64,000 nucleotides of DNA from Iamia majanohamensis (GCF_028532485.1 NZ_CP116942.1:3782001-3846000), one strand, 5' to 3'. Positions 8,937 through 16,499 are shown, numbered from the stretch's first letter. Numbers and translations: made by a program. Notes: generated from the sequence alone by a model not told the origin.

Positions 8937-9668
8937 TCAGCCTCCGCCTGCCACCGGGCCCATCGGCGGCGTGCCGATGACCACCGTGTGGCCGGAGCCG
9001 GCCCCCAGCTCCTGGATCAGCCGCAGCTGCAGCAGCGCCGGGGTGTCGGTGGCCAGCCGGGCCGTGTTGGCCAGGCTGCGCAGGGCCGCGCCCTCGCCCC
9101 GGGCCCGCTCCAGGGCCGCCTCGCCCTCGGCGCGGGCCAGCAGCACCTGGGCCCGGGCGTGGCGCAGCTCGTGGGGCAGGACGATGTCCTTCACCTCGAT
9201 CTGCGGCACCTCCAGGCCCACGCCGGACAGGTCGCCGACCTGGGCGGCCAGCGCGGTGCGCACCTCGGCGCGCGCCCGCAGCAGGTCCTCGACGGTGCGC
9301 TCGGCCACGACCTCCCGCAGGGCGACCTGCACCGTCAGGTGCAGGTCGGCCAGAGGGTCCTGGCTGGCGACGACGAAGGCCTCGGCGTCGGCCACGCGGG
9401 CGCGGACGGCTGCGGTCAGCTTGACGGTCACCCCGTCGGCCGTGGGGACCTCCTGGGAGGGCACGACGTGGACGAAGGGCCGGACGTCGACCCGGCGCAG
9501 GGCCAGGCCGCGACCGAACCAGCGGTGGGCGCCGGGACCGACGGTCCCGACGGCCACCCCGTCGCGGAACAGCACCGCGACCTGGTGGGCCCCGATCACG
9601 ACGCGCCGACCGAGGCCCAGCCCGCGGGGCGTGGCGCGGCCGGTCTCGGCAGGGGTGGGGTGGAACAT
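8937..9668 (-). CDS. SPFH/band 7 (stomatin/prohibitin-like) protein
   Basis: 243 aa from ATG 9668, which has a GGAGG Shine-Dalgarno sequence. The protein has the band-7 layout: VVIGAHQVAVLFRDGVAVG near residue 25, a beta-rich core with VDVRPFVHVVPSQEVPTADG and VTVKLTAAVRARVADAEAF near residues 60-95, then helical VAERTVEDLLRARAEVRTAL, the hallmark VGLEVPQIEVKDIVLP near 155, and an Ala/Glu-rich helix (LARAEGEAALERARGEG). Unlike membrane stomatins it has no clear N-terminal transmembrane helix. Members scaffold membrane domains or proteases; the partner here is not evident. The helicase gene is upstream on the same strand, separated by a 326-bp structured gap. Confidence 0.82.
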   Translation of the reverse strand: MFHPTPAETGRATPRGLGLGRRVVIGAHQVAVLFRDGVAVGTVGPGAHRWFGRGLALRRVDVRPFVHVVPSQEVPTADGVTVKLTAAVRARVADAEAFVVASQDPLADLHLTVQVALREVVAERTVEDLLRARAEVRTALAAQVGDLSGVGLEVPQIEVKDIVLPHELRHARAQVLLARAEGEAALERARGEGAALRSLANTARLATDTPALLQLRLIQELGAGSGHTVVIGTPPMGPVAGGG

Positions 9669-9794
9669 GGGTCTCGCCTCCTTCGTCGTCGGGGCGGTGC
9701 CGGGTCGCCGCCCCCGACCGATGCGTCCGTCCCAGCGGGGGCCCGGGGCCCGCAGGGCCGGTCCGGACGGCACCGAGGTGCGGTCGGTCGGGGG

Positions 9795-9887
9795 CGACGG
9801 GTGGGGAGTCGAACCCCGGGCTCCGCAGCCGTGCCGGGTCACGAACCCGTGGAACCGGAGCGGGAAGTCCCGTCCGGCCACTCGTCG
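9795..9887 (-). ncRNA. tRNA-like cloverleaf element (atypical or decayed)
   Basis: The minus strand can fold as a cloverleaf: 8-bp acceptor CGACGAGT/ACCCGTCG (one A-C mismatch), an extended D-type hairpin (9855-9877), a stem CGGG with a 7-nt loop TTCGTGA (9835-9849; CGT would be the anticodon), a variable-arm-like hairpin GGCTGCGGAGCC (9819-9830) and a T-arm GGGGTTCGACTCCCC (9803-9817) with an exact TTCGACT loop. The 93-nt length and 8/4 acceptor/T split resemble unusual type II or allo-tRNAs. Against a normal tRNA: no canonical D-loop GG, no encoded CCA, one acceptor mismatch. It lies in the 326-bp gap between the helicase and SPFH genes; the rest of that gap (9669-9790) is GC-rich inverted repeats without coding signal. 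Confidence 0.35.
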
Positions 9888-9938
9888 ACCCGGCGGGAGA
9901 TCAGAGCACGGGCGCGGCGGGCGCCCAAGCGGGTTTCG

Positions 9939-9957
9939 CCGGCGGCGCAGCCGCCGG
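9939..9957. terminator. hairpin downstream of the helicase gene
   Basis: Perfect 8-bp arms CCGGCGGC/GCCGCCGG around a GCA loop (TGC on the minus strand), 38 bp after the helicase stop. No T-run follows, so termination is inferred from stem strength and position only. Confidence 0.4.
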
Positions 9958-9994
9958 GCCCAGGACGGGGGCGGGCCGAGCCCGGCGGGTCCCC

Positions 9995-12850
9995 TCAGCC
10001 GAGGGTGCGCCCGGCCGAGGTGGCCAGGTCGAGGGCGGCGGCCACGGGATCGCCGTCGACCCGGGACGGGAAGGCGTCGACCACCTGCCAGCCGGCCCGG
10101 CGGAGGGCCAGGTGCCGACGGCGGTGGGCGGCCGGGCCGTCGGGGTGGACCGCCGTCTCCACCCCGACCGCAGCGGTCGACCCCCCGACGCAGAGGTCGA
10201 CCACCTCCCGGCCCACCGGGTAGGCCTCCACGACGGGCACGCCCCCGGCGCGGAGGGCGGCCGCGACGGCACCGGCCCACGGCGCCGACGTCGGACGACC
10301 GGGCTCGTCGGCCGGTGAGGGCGGCGGGCCCGCCGCCCACCGCAGGTAGTCGTGCAGCAGCCCGGCGCGGGGTGCGGCGCAGGAGGTGACGACGACCTGT
10401 CGGCGGCGGGCCCGGGTGACGAGCACGTTGAACAGGTTCGGGTCCTCCAGGAACCGCAGCCCCTCGCCGTCGGCGCCCACGCCGAGCGAGAGGACCATGA
10501 GGTCGCGCTCGTCGCCCTGGAAGGCGTGGACCGTGCCGACCCGCAGACGGGCCCGTGCGATGTCCTCGGCGCTCCAGTGGGCGCGCACCGCCTCGGTGAG
10601 GGCCTCGGCCTGGGCCCGGAACGGGGTGACGATGCCGATCGAGGTGGCCGGTCCGCCGGCGTCGCGCGCCACCGCGTCGGACAGGAGGCCCATGACCGCC
10701 TCCACCTCGGCCGGGCTGGCGCCGCCCTCGTGGCGCGGGCCGTCGACCACGGCCACCTCGATGCAGTCGGCCTGCTCGGTCGCCGGGTGGCGGGTGGCCA
10801 GGTGCAGGCGGCCGTCGTAGAACCGGCGGGCGGAGAACCCGATGAGGTGGGGCGGGCCGCGGAAGTGCTCGTCGAGCATCGTCACCGGCGTGGCCCCGGC
10901 CGCCAGGTCGAAGGCGCTGACCCGGCGCACGTCGAGGCGGTCCGCCAGGTGGCCGAGGCCGTGGCGCGCGACGGCCCGGGCCACGGCGTCGTCGGCCACG
11001 AACGACACGAAGCGCAGCTGGTGGGGATCGCCCACGACGACGGCCCGCCGGGCGCGGAGGAGGGCGACGGCCGCGGTGGGCTGGTCGATCTGGGAGGCCT
11101 CGTCCAGCACGACGAGGTCGAACATGCCGACCCGGGCGGGGAGCAGCTCCTCGATGTCGCCGAGGGTGCCGACCCACAGGGGCAGCGCCGCGGTGAGCCA
11201 GTCGGCGTCGACCCCCCGCAGGTGGCGGCGGCGCTGGGAGCGCCCGGCCCGCAGGGCGGTGGCGAGGGCGGCCACGGCCCGGGTGTGGTCGGGTCCCACC
11301 CGGGCCCGCACCTGGGCCCGCAGGGCCAGGCCGGTCGCCTCCCGGAAGGCCTGCTCGGCGGCGTCGAGCTCGTCCCACCGGGCCGACCCCACGGTGGGCG
11401 GCGGCGCGGCGGCCGCGGCGCGGACCTCGGCCACCTCGAGGGCCGCCCCGAGGGCGTCGAGGGAGACGGCGGGGGTGGCCCCGGCGTGGTCCCGGGCCCG
11501 CCCGGCGGCGCGCTCGGCCCGCCAGCGCCACCCACCGGCGCGGCGGCGCGCCGTGGCCAGCCGGGAGCGCGCCTCCCCCAGGTCGGCCCCGGGTGCGAAC
11601 CAGTGCGGGGCCACCGCCTGGTGGTGGGGGACCTCGGCCGCCAGGGCCTGGTAGCGGGACCACCCCTCCACCCCCCGCAGGACCTCGTCGACCGCGCTGC
11701 GGGCCGCCCCGGCCCGGGCCCACGCCCGCTCCTGGCGCGCGTCGGCCCCGTCGTCGGTCGGCACGGCCAGGCCCTCGCCCAGCACCCGGGCCAGGCGGGC
11801 GGCGCGGGTGCCGCCGCCGAAGAGCACGGGGTCGGGCCCGGGCATGCGCTCGAGGAGCCCGGCGAGGACGTCGGCCGCCTCCGGGCTGCGGGTCGCGAGC
11901 AGCACCCGCTCGCCCCGGTAGACCGCGTCGAGGGCCACCGCCGCGGCGGTGTGGCTCTTGCCCGTCCCCGGCGGTCCCGAGACCACCACCAGCGGCTCGG
12001 ACCGGGCCCGGCGCACCACCTGCTCCTGGGCGACGGAGAGCACGAGCGGCGACACCACCGGGTCGGTGGCCGGCGAGGACGACGTCGGCCCGGCCCCGTG
12101 GTCGGCGCCCAGGTAGGCCGCGGCGAGGGCGGTCCCCGGACCGTCGGCGAGCGAGGCCCAGCCCTCGAGGCTGGACCGGAGGTCGAGGGCCGAGGTGTCG
12201 AGGCTGGTGTGCACGCCGAAGCCGACGACGAGCCGGGCCACCGGTCCCTCGACGACGTCCCGCGGGTCGTCGGGGGCGACGACCCGGACGTCGGCGAAGC
12301 CCATGGCCCGGGCCACCTCTGCGGCCCAGCCGTTGAGCGACGACAGGCGGCCCAGCAGCGCCGGCGAGGGCGAGGGCGTGCCCAGCAGGGCGCCGCCGCC
12401 GAACTGGACCGTGCGCTCGAGGGTGTCGGCCCGGGTGACGTCGCCGACGCGGTCGCTCAGGTCCCAGGGGCCGAGGAGCGTGATCTGCGGGCCCAGGCGG
12501 AGGCCCCCGACACCGGTGCGGACCACCTGCACGGGGCGCTCGACCAGGGGGAGCACGACGCGACGGCGGGCACCGTCGCGGTCCACCTGGCCGACCAGGT
12601 AGATCCAGCCGAGGCGCAGGATCGGGAGGTCGCGGTGGAGGGCGTCGAGCTGGGCCAGGCGGGACAGGTCGGGGACGGCCAGGGGCGCACTGGTCTGGCC
12701 GATCGGGATGGCGTCGGGCGCCACGTCGACCCCGGCGGGCCAGTGCTGGGTGCCCAGCCAGGCGAAGTCGGACGCGGCCACGTCGAGGCGCTCGGCGCCC
12801 CGGGTCGACACCTCCGAGAGGCACCGCAGGATGTCCGCCACCTGGCCCAT
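9995..12850 (-). CDS. UPF1-like superfamily 1 helicase with a degenerate nuclease-like C-terminus
   Basis: 951 aa. The first ~300 residues are a family-specific N-terminal region. The helicase core has Walker A VVSGPPGTGKSHTAAA near 300, Walker B MFDLVVLDEASQID near 590, motif III VVVGDPHQLRF near 625, TMLDEHFRG near 675, motif V VGTVHAFQGDERDLM near 765 and motif VI LFNVLVTRARRRQVV near 800. The last ~90 residues (VEAYPVGREVVDLCVGG, VGVETAVHPDG, AHRRRHLALRRAGWQVVD) resemble the Vsr/MTES_1575-like nuclease fold that often follows such helicases, but the expected acidic Asp/Glu-x-Lys site is not intact. The family includes RNA/DNA helicases of unknown role and some defence proteins. TAGGCT 9 nt before ATG suggests a leaderless transcript. 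Confidence 0.82.
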   Translation of the reverse strand: MGQVADILRCLSEVSTRGAERLDVAASDFAWLGTQHWPAGVDVAPDAIPIGQTSAPLAVPDLSRLAQLDALHRDLPILRLGWIYLVGQVDRDGARRRVVLPLVERPVQVVRTGVGGLRLGPQITLLGPWDLSDRVGDVTRADTLERTVQFGGGALLGTPSPSPALLGRLSSLNGWAAEVARAMGFADVRVVAPDDPRDVVEGPVARLVVGFGVHTSLDTSALDLRSSLEGWASLADGPGTALAAAYLGADHGAGPTSSSPATDPVVSPLVLSVAQEQVVRRARSEPLVVVSGPPGTGKSHTAAAVALDAVYRGERVLLATRSPEAADVLAGLLERMPGPDPVLFGGGTRAARLARVLGEGLAVPTDDGADARQERAWARAGAARSAVDEVLRGVEGWSRYQALAAEVPHHQAVAPHWFAPGADLGEARSRLATARRRAGGWRWRAERAAGRARDHAGATPAVSLDALGAALEVAEVRAAAAAPPPTVGSARWDELDAAEQAFREATGLALRAQVRARVGPDHTRAVAALATALRAGRSQRRRHLRGVDADWLTAALPLWVGTLGDIEELLPARVGMFDLVVLDEASQIDQPTAAVALLRARRAVVVGDPHQLRFVSFVADDAVARAVARHGLGHLADRLDVRRVSAFDLAAGATPVTMLDEHFRGPPHLIGFSARRFYDGRLHLATRHPATEQADCIEVAVVDGPRHEGGASPAEVEAVMGLLSDAVARDAGGPATSIGIVTPFRAQAEALTEAVRAHWSAEDIARARLRVGTVHAFQGDERDLMVLSLGVGADGEGLRFLEDPNLFNVLVTRARRRQVVVTSCAAPRAGLLHDYLRWAAGPPPSPADEPGRPTSAPWAGAVAAALRAGGVPVVEAYPVGREVVDLCVGGSTAAVGVETAVHPDGPAAHRRRHLALRRAGWQVVDAFPSRVDGDPVAAALDLATSAGRTLG

Positions 12851-12859
12851 CGGGCCGGG

Positions 12860-12865
12860 AGCCTA
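12860..12865 (-). promoter_or_regulatory. predicted -10 element (TAGGCT) before the helicase gene
   Basis: TAGGCT on the minus strand, 9 nt before ATG 12850; no Shine-Dalgarno sequence is present. Confidence 0.4.
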
Positions 12866-12920
12866 AGCCCGGCCGGCCCGGGCCCCGTGCGGGACCCGGG
12901 ACCGTGCCGGCGGAGCGCCG

Positions 12921-14240
12921 CTAGCCGGCCGCGGCGGCGAAGCCAGCCTCGAGGTCGGCGATGATGTCGTCGATCGACTCCAGGCCGACCGACAGGCGCA
13001 CCAGGCCGGGGGCCACGCCGGTGGCGGTCTGCTCCACCTCGGTCAGCTGGGAGTGGGTGGTCGACGCCGGGTGGATGGCCAGGCTGCGCACGTCGCCGAT
13101 GTTGGCCACGTGGCTGTGGAGGGTGAGGCCCTCGACGAAGCGCTGGCCCGCCTCCTTGCCGCCCTTGATGACGAAGGCCGGCACCGAGCCGAACCCCTTG
13201 CCCCCGGTGACCTCGGCGGCCCGGTCGTGCCAGCGCGAGCTGGCGAGAGAGGAGTGCTGCACCGCCTCGACCTGGTCGTGGCCGTCGAGGAACTCGACCA
13301 CCTTGCGGGCGTTGTCGTTGTGGCGCTCCATGCGGAGGCTCAGGGTCTCGAGCCCCTGCAGGAGCAGGAAGGCGTTGAACGGGCTGATGGCGGGACCCAG
13401 GTCGCGGAGCAGCTGCACCCGCGCCTTCAGGATGTAGGCGCCGGGGCCGAGGGCGGGCCAGTACTGCAGGCCGTGGTAGCTGGGGTCGGGCTCGGTGAAC
13501 TGCGGGTAGCGCTCGGCGTGGGCCCCGAAGTCGAAGCTGCCGGCGTCGCAGATGACCCCGCCGATGGAGGTGCCGTGGCCGCCGATGAACTTGGTGGCGG
13601 AGTGCACGACGATGTCGGCCCCGTGCTCGAAGGGACGGATGAGCCACGGGGTGGCGACGGTGTTGTCGACGATGAGGGGCACGCCGACGTCGTGGGCCAC
13701 GCCCGACACCCCGGCGATGTCGAGCACGTCGTTGCGCGGGTTGCCGATGCTCTCGGCGTAGAACGCCTTGGTGTCGGGCCGGACCGCGGCGCGCCAGGCG
13801 TCGAGGTCGTCGGGGTCGTCGATGAAGGTGGCCTCGATGCCCATCTTGGGCAGCGTGTGGTGCAGCAGGTTGTAGGTGCCGCCGTAGAGGGCGGCCGAGC
13901 TGACGACGTGGCTCCCGGCCTCGGCCAGGTTGAGGATGGCCAGCGTCTCGGCCGCCTGGCCCGAGGCCACCGCCAGGGCCCCCGGGATGCCGAGGGCGGT
14001 GTCCGGCGCCCCCTCGAGGGAGGCCACCCGGGCCTCCACCACCGCCTGGGTGGGGTTCATGATCCGGGTGTAGATGTTGCCCACCTCGGTCAGGCCGAAG
14101 AGGTTGGCGGCGTGGGCCGAGTCCCGGAACTGGTACGAGGTCGTCTGGTAGATGGGCGCAGCCCGCGACCCGGTGTCGGAGTCGGGCGCCTGGCCGGCGT
14201 GGATCTGTCGGGTGTCGAAGCCCCAGCTGTCGTTGCTCAT
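12921..14240 (-). CDS. metY: O-acetylhomoserine (thiol)-lyase
   Basis: 439 aa from ATG 14240; a GTG three codons upstream is less likely because TAGGGT lies 7 nt before the ATG. This cytosolic PLP enzyme makes homocysteine from O-acetylhomoserine and sulfide in methionine synthesis. It has the Cys/Met-metabolism PLP signature: FDTRQIHAGQAPD at the start, PIYQTTSYQFRD near residue 33, NIYTRIMNPTQAVVE near 57, ASGQAAETLAILNL near 88, and the PLP lysine in VVHSATKFIGGHGTSIGG near 210. Length (~430-440) and the long insert before the C-terminal domain favour MetY over MetB/MetC. It is divergent from hsp20. Confidence 0.9.
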   Translation of the reverse strand: MSNDSWGFDTRQIHAGQAPDSDTGSRAAPIYQTTSYQFRDSAHAANLFGLTEVGNIYTRIMNPTQAVVEARVASLEGAPDTALGIPGALAVASGQAAETLAILNLAEAGSHVVSSAALYGGTYNLLHHTLPKMGIEATFIDDPDDLDAWRAAVRPDTKAFYAESIGNPRNDVLDIAGVSGVAHDVGVPLIVDNTVATPWLIRPFEHGADIVVHSATKFIGGHGTSIGGVICDAGSFDFGAHAERYPQFTEPDPSYHGLQYWPALGPGAYILKARVQLLRDLGPAISPFNAFLLLQGLETLSLRMERHNDNARKVVEFLDGHDQVEAVQHSSLASSRWHDRAAEVTGGKGFGSVPAFVIKGGKEAGQRFVEGLTLHSHVANIGDVRSLAIHPASTTHSQLTEVEQTATGVAPGLVRLSVGLESIDDIIADLEAGFAAAAG

Positions 14241-14247
14241 GGCCGGC

Positions 14248-14253
14248 ACCCTA
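14248..14253 (-). promoter_or_regulatory. predicted -10 element (TAGGGT) of metY
   Basis: TAGGGT on the minus strand with a 7-nt spacer to ATG 14240 and no Shine-Dalgarno sequence. It supports ATG 14240 as the start. Confidence 0.45.
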
Positions 14254-14332
14254 GTCCCCGAAACCCGACCTCGCGGGTCGAGAATTGCGGATCCCGCTTA
14301 CGATGTCGTGGGTACATTTCCTGCGTGCTGCA

Positions 14333-14361
14333 TTGTCAACTTTGGTGAGTGGTGGTAGAAA
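14333..14361 (+). promoter_or_regulatory. candidate hsp20 promoter
   Basis: TTGTCA (14333-14338) and TAGAAA (14356-14361) are 17 bp apart in an unusually A/T-rich patch, 45 bp before the hsp20 start. The opposite strand of the same patch reads TTGACA, so it could also act toward metY. No CIRCE or HAIR heat-shock operator was seen. Confidence 0.4.
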
Positions 14362-14405
14362 GGTCCGTGCATCCGCCCGCCGACCCCGACCCCGAGGAGG
14401 ACCCC

Positions 14406-14813
14406 ATGCTGATGCGCTTCGACCCCTTCCGTGAGGTGGACCGCCTCGCCGGCGAGGCCGCCCGCCGTCCCTCGCTCATGGCGATGGACGCCTACCGCCA
14501 GGGTGACCACGTCACCGTGCACCTCGACCTGCCCGGCGTCGACCGCGATTCCATCGACGTCACCGTGGAGAAGAACCAGCTCGCCGTCACCGCCCAGCGC
14601 TCCTGGGCCCGGTCCGAGGACCAGCAGGTGGTCGCGGCCGAGCGTCCGCAGGGCTCGTTCACCCGGTCGCTCTTCCTGGGCGACGGCCTCGACCCCGACC
14701 GCATCGACGCCGACTACGTCGACGGCGTGCTCACCCTCACCATCCCGGTGGCCGAGACGGCCAAGCCCCGGAAGATCGAGGTGGGCTCGGGCCAGGCCGC
14801 CCTCACCTCCTGA
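14406..14813 (+). CDS. small heat-shock protein, Hsp20/alpha-crystallin family
   Basis: 135 aa from ATG 14406, chosen because GAGGAGG lies 5 nt upstream; a longer in-frame start at 14349 has no such site. It begins MLMRFDPFREVDRLAGEAA, typical of actinobacterial Hsp20 (Hsp18-like). The alpha-crystallin domain spans about residues 30-125: VTVHLDLPGVDRDSIDVTVE, LAVTAQRSW, SFTRSLFLGDGLDPDRIDA, and the conserved YVDGVLTLTIPVAE; the tail AKPRKIEV carries an I-x-V oligomerisation motif (KIEV). It is an ATP-independent holdase that keeps unfolding proteins soluble. The next genes on this strand are two paralogous proteins and a YbjQ-family gene, possibly a co-regulated stress cluster (inference). 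Confidence 0.92.
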   Translation: MLMRFDPFREVDRLAGEAARRPSLMAMDAYRQGDHVTVHLDLPGVDRDSIDVTVEKNQLAVTAQRSWARSEDQQVVAAERPQGSFTRSLFLGDGLDPDRIDADYVDGVLTLTIPVAETAKPRKIEVGSGQAALTS

Positions 14814-14900
14814 TCGGCCCCCTCCCCGACGGCCCGTCCCCACCGGGGCGGGCCGTCGGCGCGCCCGGGCGTCCTCACCATCGGCGCCCGCCCGCCGACA

Positions 14901-14945
14901 GGTCTCCCGTGGCCACGGTGGCCACCACCAGACCCGGGGGAGACC
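14901..14945 (+). promoter_or_regulatory. 5'-UTR hairpin overlapping a Shine-Dalgarno sequence
   Basis: GGTCTCCC (14901-14908) pairs with GGGAGACC (14938-14945), enclosing an inner stem GTGGCC/GGCCAC. The 3' arm overlaps the Shine-Dalgarno sequence (GGGGGAG, 14936-14942) of the gene starting at 14950, so folding would hide the ribosome binding site. Confidence 0.5.
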
Positions 14946-14949
14946 ACCC

Positions 14950-15486
14950 ATGACCACGACGCTCAAGCACGCCGGTGACGAGGAGTACCTGGAGGCCGCG
15001 GCCCAGCGGGCCCTGCCCGGCGAGGACGTCCAGGCCGCCGCCATCTTCGGCCTGCAGGACGCGATCTACGGGATGATGGCCGGCGGTGCCGTCGGCAACC
15101 GGGCCGGTGAGGCCCTCCGCCACCTCGGCCCGGTCGGCGACGTGGCCGGCCTCGCCGTCGACGTGGCCGCGATCCACGAGGCCAAGAAGGTCATGGCCAA
15201 GGCCAGCGGCGACATGACCGTGGGCCTGCTCGTCGCCGTCACCACCGATCGCATCGTGGTGTTCAACTGGGACGGCGACGGCGCCACCGAGGAGAAGGCG
15301 TCGTTCGACCGGGCCACCACCGAGGTCATCGTGAAGCGCCTCGGCATCTCCAAGGTCGTCACCCTCGCCCCCACCGACGGCAGCCCCGGGCTCAAGCTGC
15401 ACGCCACCACGGCGCGCATGAAGAAGCAGTCCGGCCCCGACAAGCTGGTCCTCCACCTCCTGAGCGGCACCTCCGAGGAGGGCTGA
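14950..15486 (+). CDS. unknown protein with Gly-rich N-terminus and PH-like C-terminus, paralogue 1
   Basis: 178 aa, not recognised. It is clearly homologous to the next gene (15573-16091): both begin K.GDE.YL.AA, continue with IF.L and a Gly/Ala-rich, glycine-zipper-like helix region (YGMMAGGAVGNRAGEALRHL, residues 37-57), and share a C-terminal block: TVGLLVAVTTDRIVVFNWD near 95, FDRATTEV near 120, KLHATTARMKKQSGPDKLVL near 155. The alternation LLVAVTxDRIVVF is reminiscent of bacterial PH-like domains. There is no signal peptide. It follows hsp20 by 136 bp; a hairpin overlaps its Shine-Dalgarno sequence. Confidence 0.75.
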   Translation: MTTTLKHAGDEEYLEAAAQRALPGEDVQAAAIFGLQDAIYGMMAGGAVGNRAGEALRHLGPVGDVAGLAVDVAAIHEAKKVMAKASGDMTVGLLVAVTTDRIVVFNWDGDGATEEKASFDRATTEVIVKRLGISKVVTLAPTDGSPGLKLHATTARMKKQSGPDKLVLHLLSGTSEEG

Positions 15487-15527
15487 CCCCCGACGTCGGG
15501 CCTCACCTCCGGAGGCCGCCGACCGAT

Positions 15528-15559
15528 GGGCCCGGGTGGCCGCCCGGCCACCCGGACCC
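15528..15559 (+). promoter_or_regulatory. strong hairpin just before the second paralogue
   Basis: A 14-bp stem with one C-A mismatch and a GCCC loop (15542-15545), containing GGTGGCC/GGCCACC. It ends one base before the Shine-Dalgarno sequence (GAGGGGG, 15560-15566) of the gene at 15573. The GTGGCC/GGCCAC core is shared with the hairpin before the first paralogue. Confidence 0.5.
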
Positions 15560-15572
15560 GAGGGGGACCACG

Positions 15573-16091
15573 ATGAAGACGAGCCACAAGGGCGACGAGG
15601 CGTACCTCACCCGCGCGGCCGAGGAGGTGCTGGGCACCGAGGTCCTGGGGGCGGGCATCTTCGCGTCGCTCGAGGCCGACATGGTCGGCCTGGCCGGTGG
15701 CGGGGCGCTCGGCGGCGCCGCCACCGGGCGGCTGGCCGACCTCGGCGTCGGCGGCGCCCTCGTCGGGGCCGTCGGCACCATGGCCGCCATCAAGGGGGGC
15801 CAAGAGGCCACCGCGGAGGCCCAGGGCACGACCTTCAACCTGCTCGTCGCCGTCACCGCCGACCGGGTCGTGGTCATGGACTGGCGGCGGGGCGAGGCCG
15901 GCGAGGTGGTGCGTGACATGGACCGGGCGACCACCGAGGTCCACGCCCACAAGCTGGGCCTGGCCCTGTTCCTCACGCTCCACCCGGGCGACGGTGGCCC
16001 GAGCGTGAACCTCAAGGGCAGCGTGTCCCACGGCTTCGCGCAGTCCGGGCCCGACAGGGTCGTCCTGCACCTGCTGACCGACGGCGCCTGA
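15573..16091 (+). CDS. unknown protein, paralogue 2 of the preceding gene
   Basis: 172 aa, starting at ATG with GAGGGGG upstream. The architecture equals that of the gene at 14950: MKTSHKGDEAYLTRAAEEVL, then a Gly-rich low-polarity region (GLAGGGALGGAATGRLADLG, residues 37-57; GALVGAVGTMAAI near 65), then TFNLLVAVTADRVVVMDWR near 90, MDRATTEVHAHKLG near 115 and SHGFAQSGPDRVVLHLL at the end. The Gly-rich segment could associate with membranes or self-assemble; the C-terminal part looks PH-like. The function is unknown. Gene duplication in tandem with retained 5' hairpins suggests the two products work together or have diverged in regulation. Confidence 0.75.
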   Translation: MKTSHKGDEAYLTRAAEEVLGTEVLGAGIFASLEADMVGLAGGGALGGAATGRLADLGVGGALVGAVGTMAAIKGGQEATAEAQGTTFNLLVAVTADRVVVMDWRRGEAGEVVRDMDRATTEVHAHKLGLALFLTLHPGDGGPSVNLKGSVSHGFAQSGPDRVVLHLLTDGA

Positions 16092-16151
16092 GCCTGGCAG
16101 GCTCCTGCGGTCGGCCCGCCCGGGCCGTGCCGCACGACCAGGGAGGCCCCC

Positions 16152-16499
16152 GTGCCGATCGAGACCACCGCGCCCACCGACCCGCTGCCCATCCCGGTCA
16201 GCACCACCTTCGACGTCGACGGGGAGCGGGGCCGCCACGTCGGGCCCACCTTCGGGGTGATCGTCCGGTCGGTCGGCTTCTCCCGCAACCTCGTGGGCGG
16301 CATCAAGTCGCTGAAGCGGGGCGACATCACCGAGTACTCGGGGACCCTCGAGGAGGCGCGCCGCCACGCCGTGGAGCGCATGGTCGAGCACGCCCAGGCG
16401 ATCGGGGGCAACGCCGTCATCGGCGTGCGGTTCGACTCCTCCGACGTGGGCGACGGCCTCGTCGAGGTCGTCGCCTACGGCACCGCCGTCACCCTCTGA
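16152..16499 (+). CDS. YbjQ/UPF0145 family protein
   Basis: 115 aa from GTG 16152, with GGGAGG upstream. It matches the YbjQ (UPF0145) family: PIPVSTTFDVDGERGRHVG at the start, FGVIVRSVGFSRNLVGGIK near residue 35, ITEYSGTLEEARRHAVERM near 58, and the family hallmark IGGNAVIGVRFDSSDVG near 85. Family members are small pentamer-forming proteins of unknown biochemical role, often beside membrane or stress genes. Here it closes the hsp20-paralogue cluster. A CGGCCC-GCCC-GGGCCG hairpin (16112-16127) lies upstream; it might be a terminator of the previous gene or a 5'-UTR element. Confidence 0.85.
   Translation: MPIETTAPTDPLPIPVSTTFDVDGERGRHVGPTFGVIVRSVGFSRNLVGGIKSLKRGDITEYSGTLEEARRHAVERMVEHAQAIGGNAVIGVRFDSSDVGDGLVEVVAYGTAVTL

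Noticed and set aside
9795-9887. Canonical tRNA or selenocysteine tRNA
   Set aside because: No normal D-loop, one acceptor mismatch, no CCA, and the candidate loop carries CGT rather than TCA; kept only as a tRNA-like element.
9995-14240. Complete anti-phage defence island around the helicase
   Set aside because: Neighbours are metY, an SPFH protein and hypothetical genes; no toxin, methylase, recombinase or other defence partner is visible.
14241-14405. CIRCE or HspR (HAIR) heat-shock operator before hsp20
   Set aside because: Neither the TTAGCACTC/GAGTGCTAA nor the CTTGAGT/ACTCAAG inverted repeat is present.
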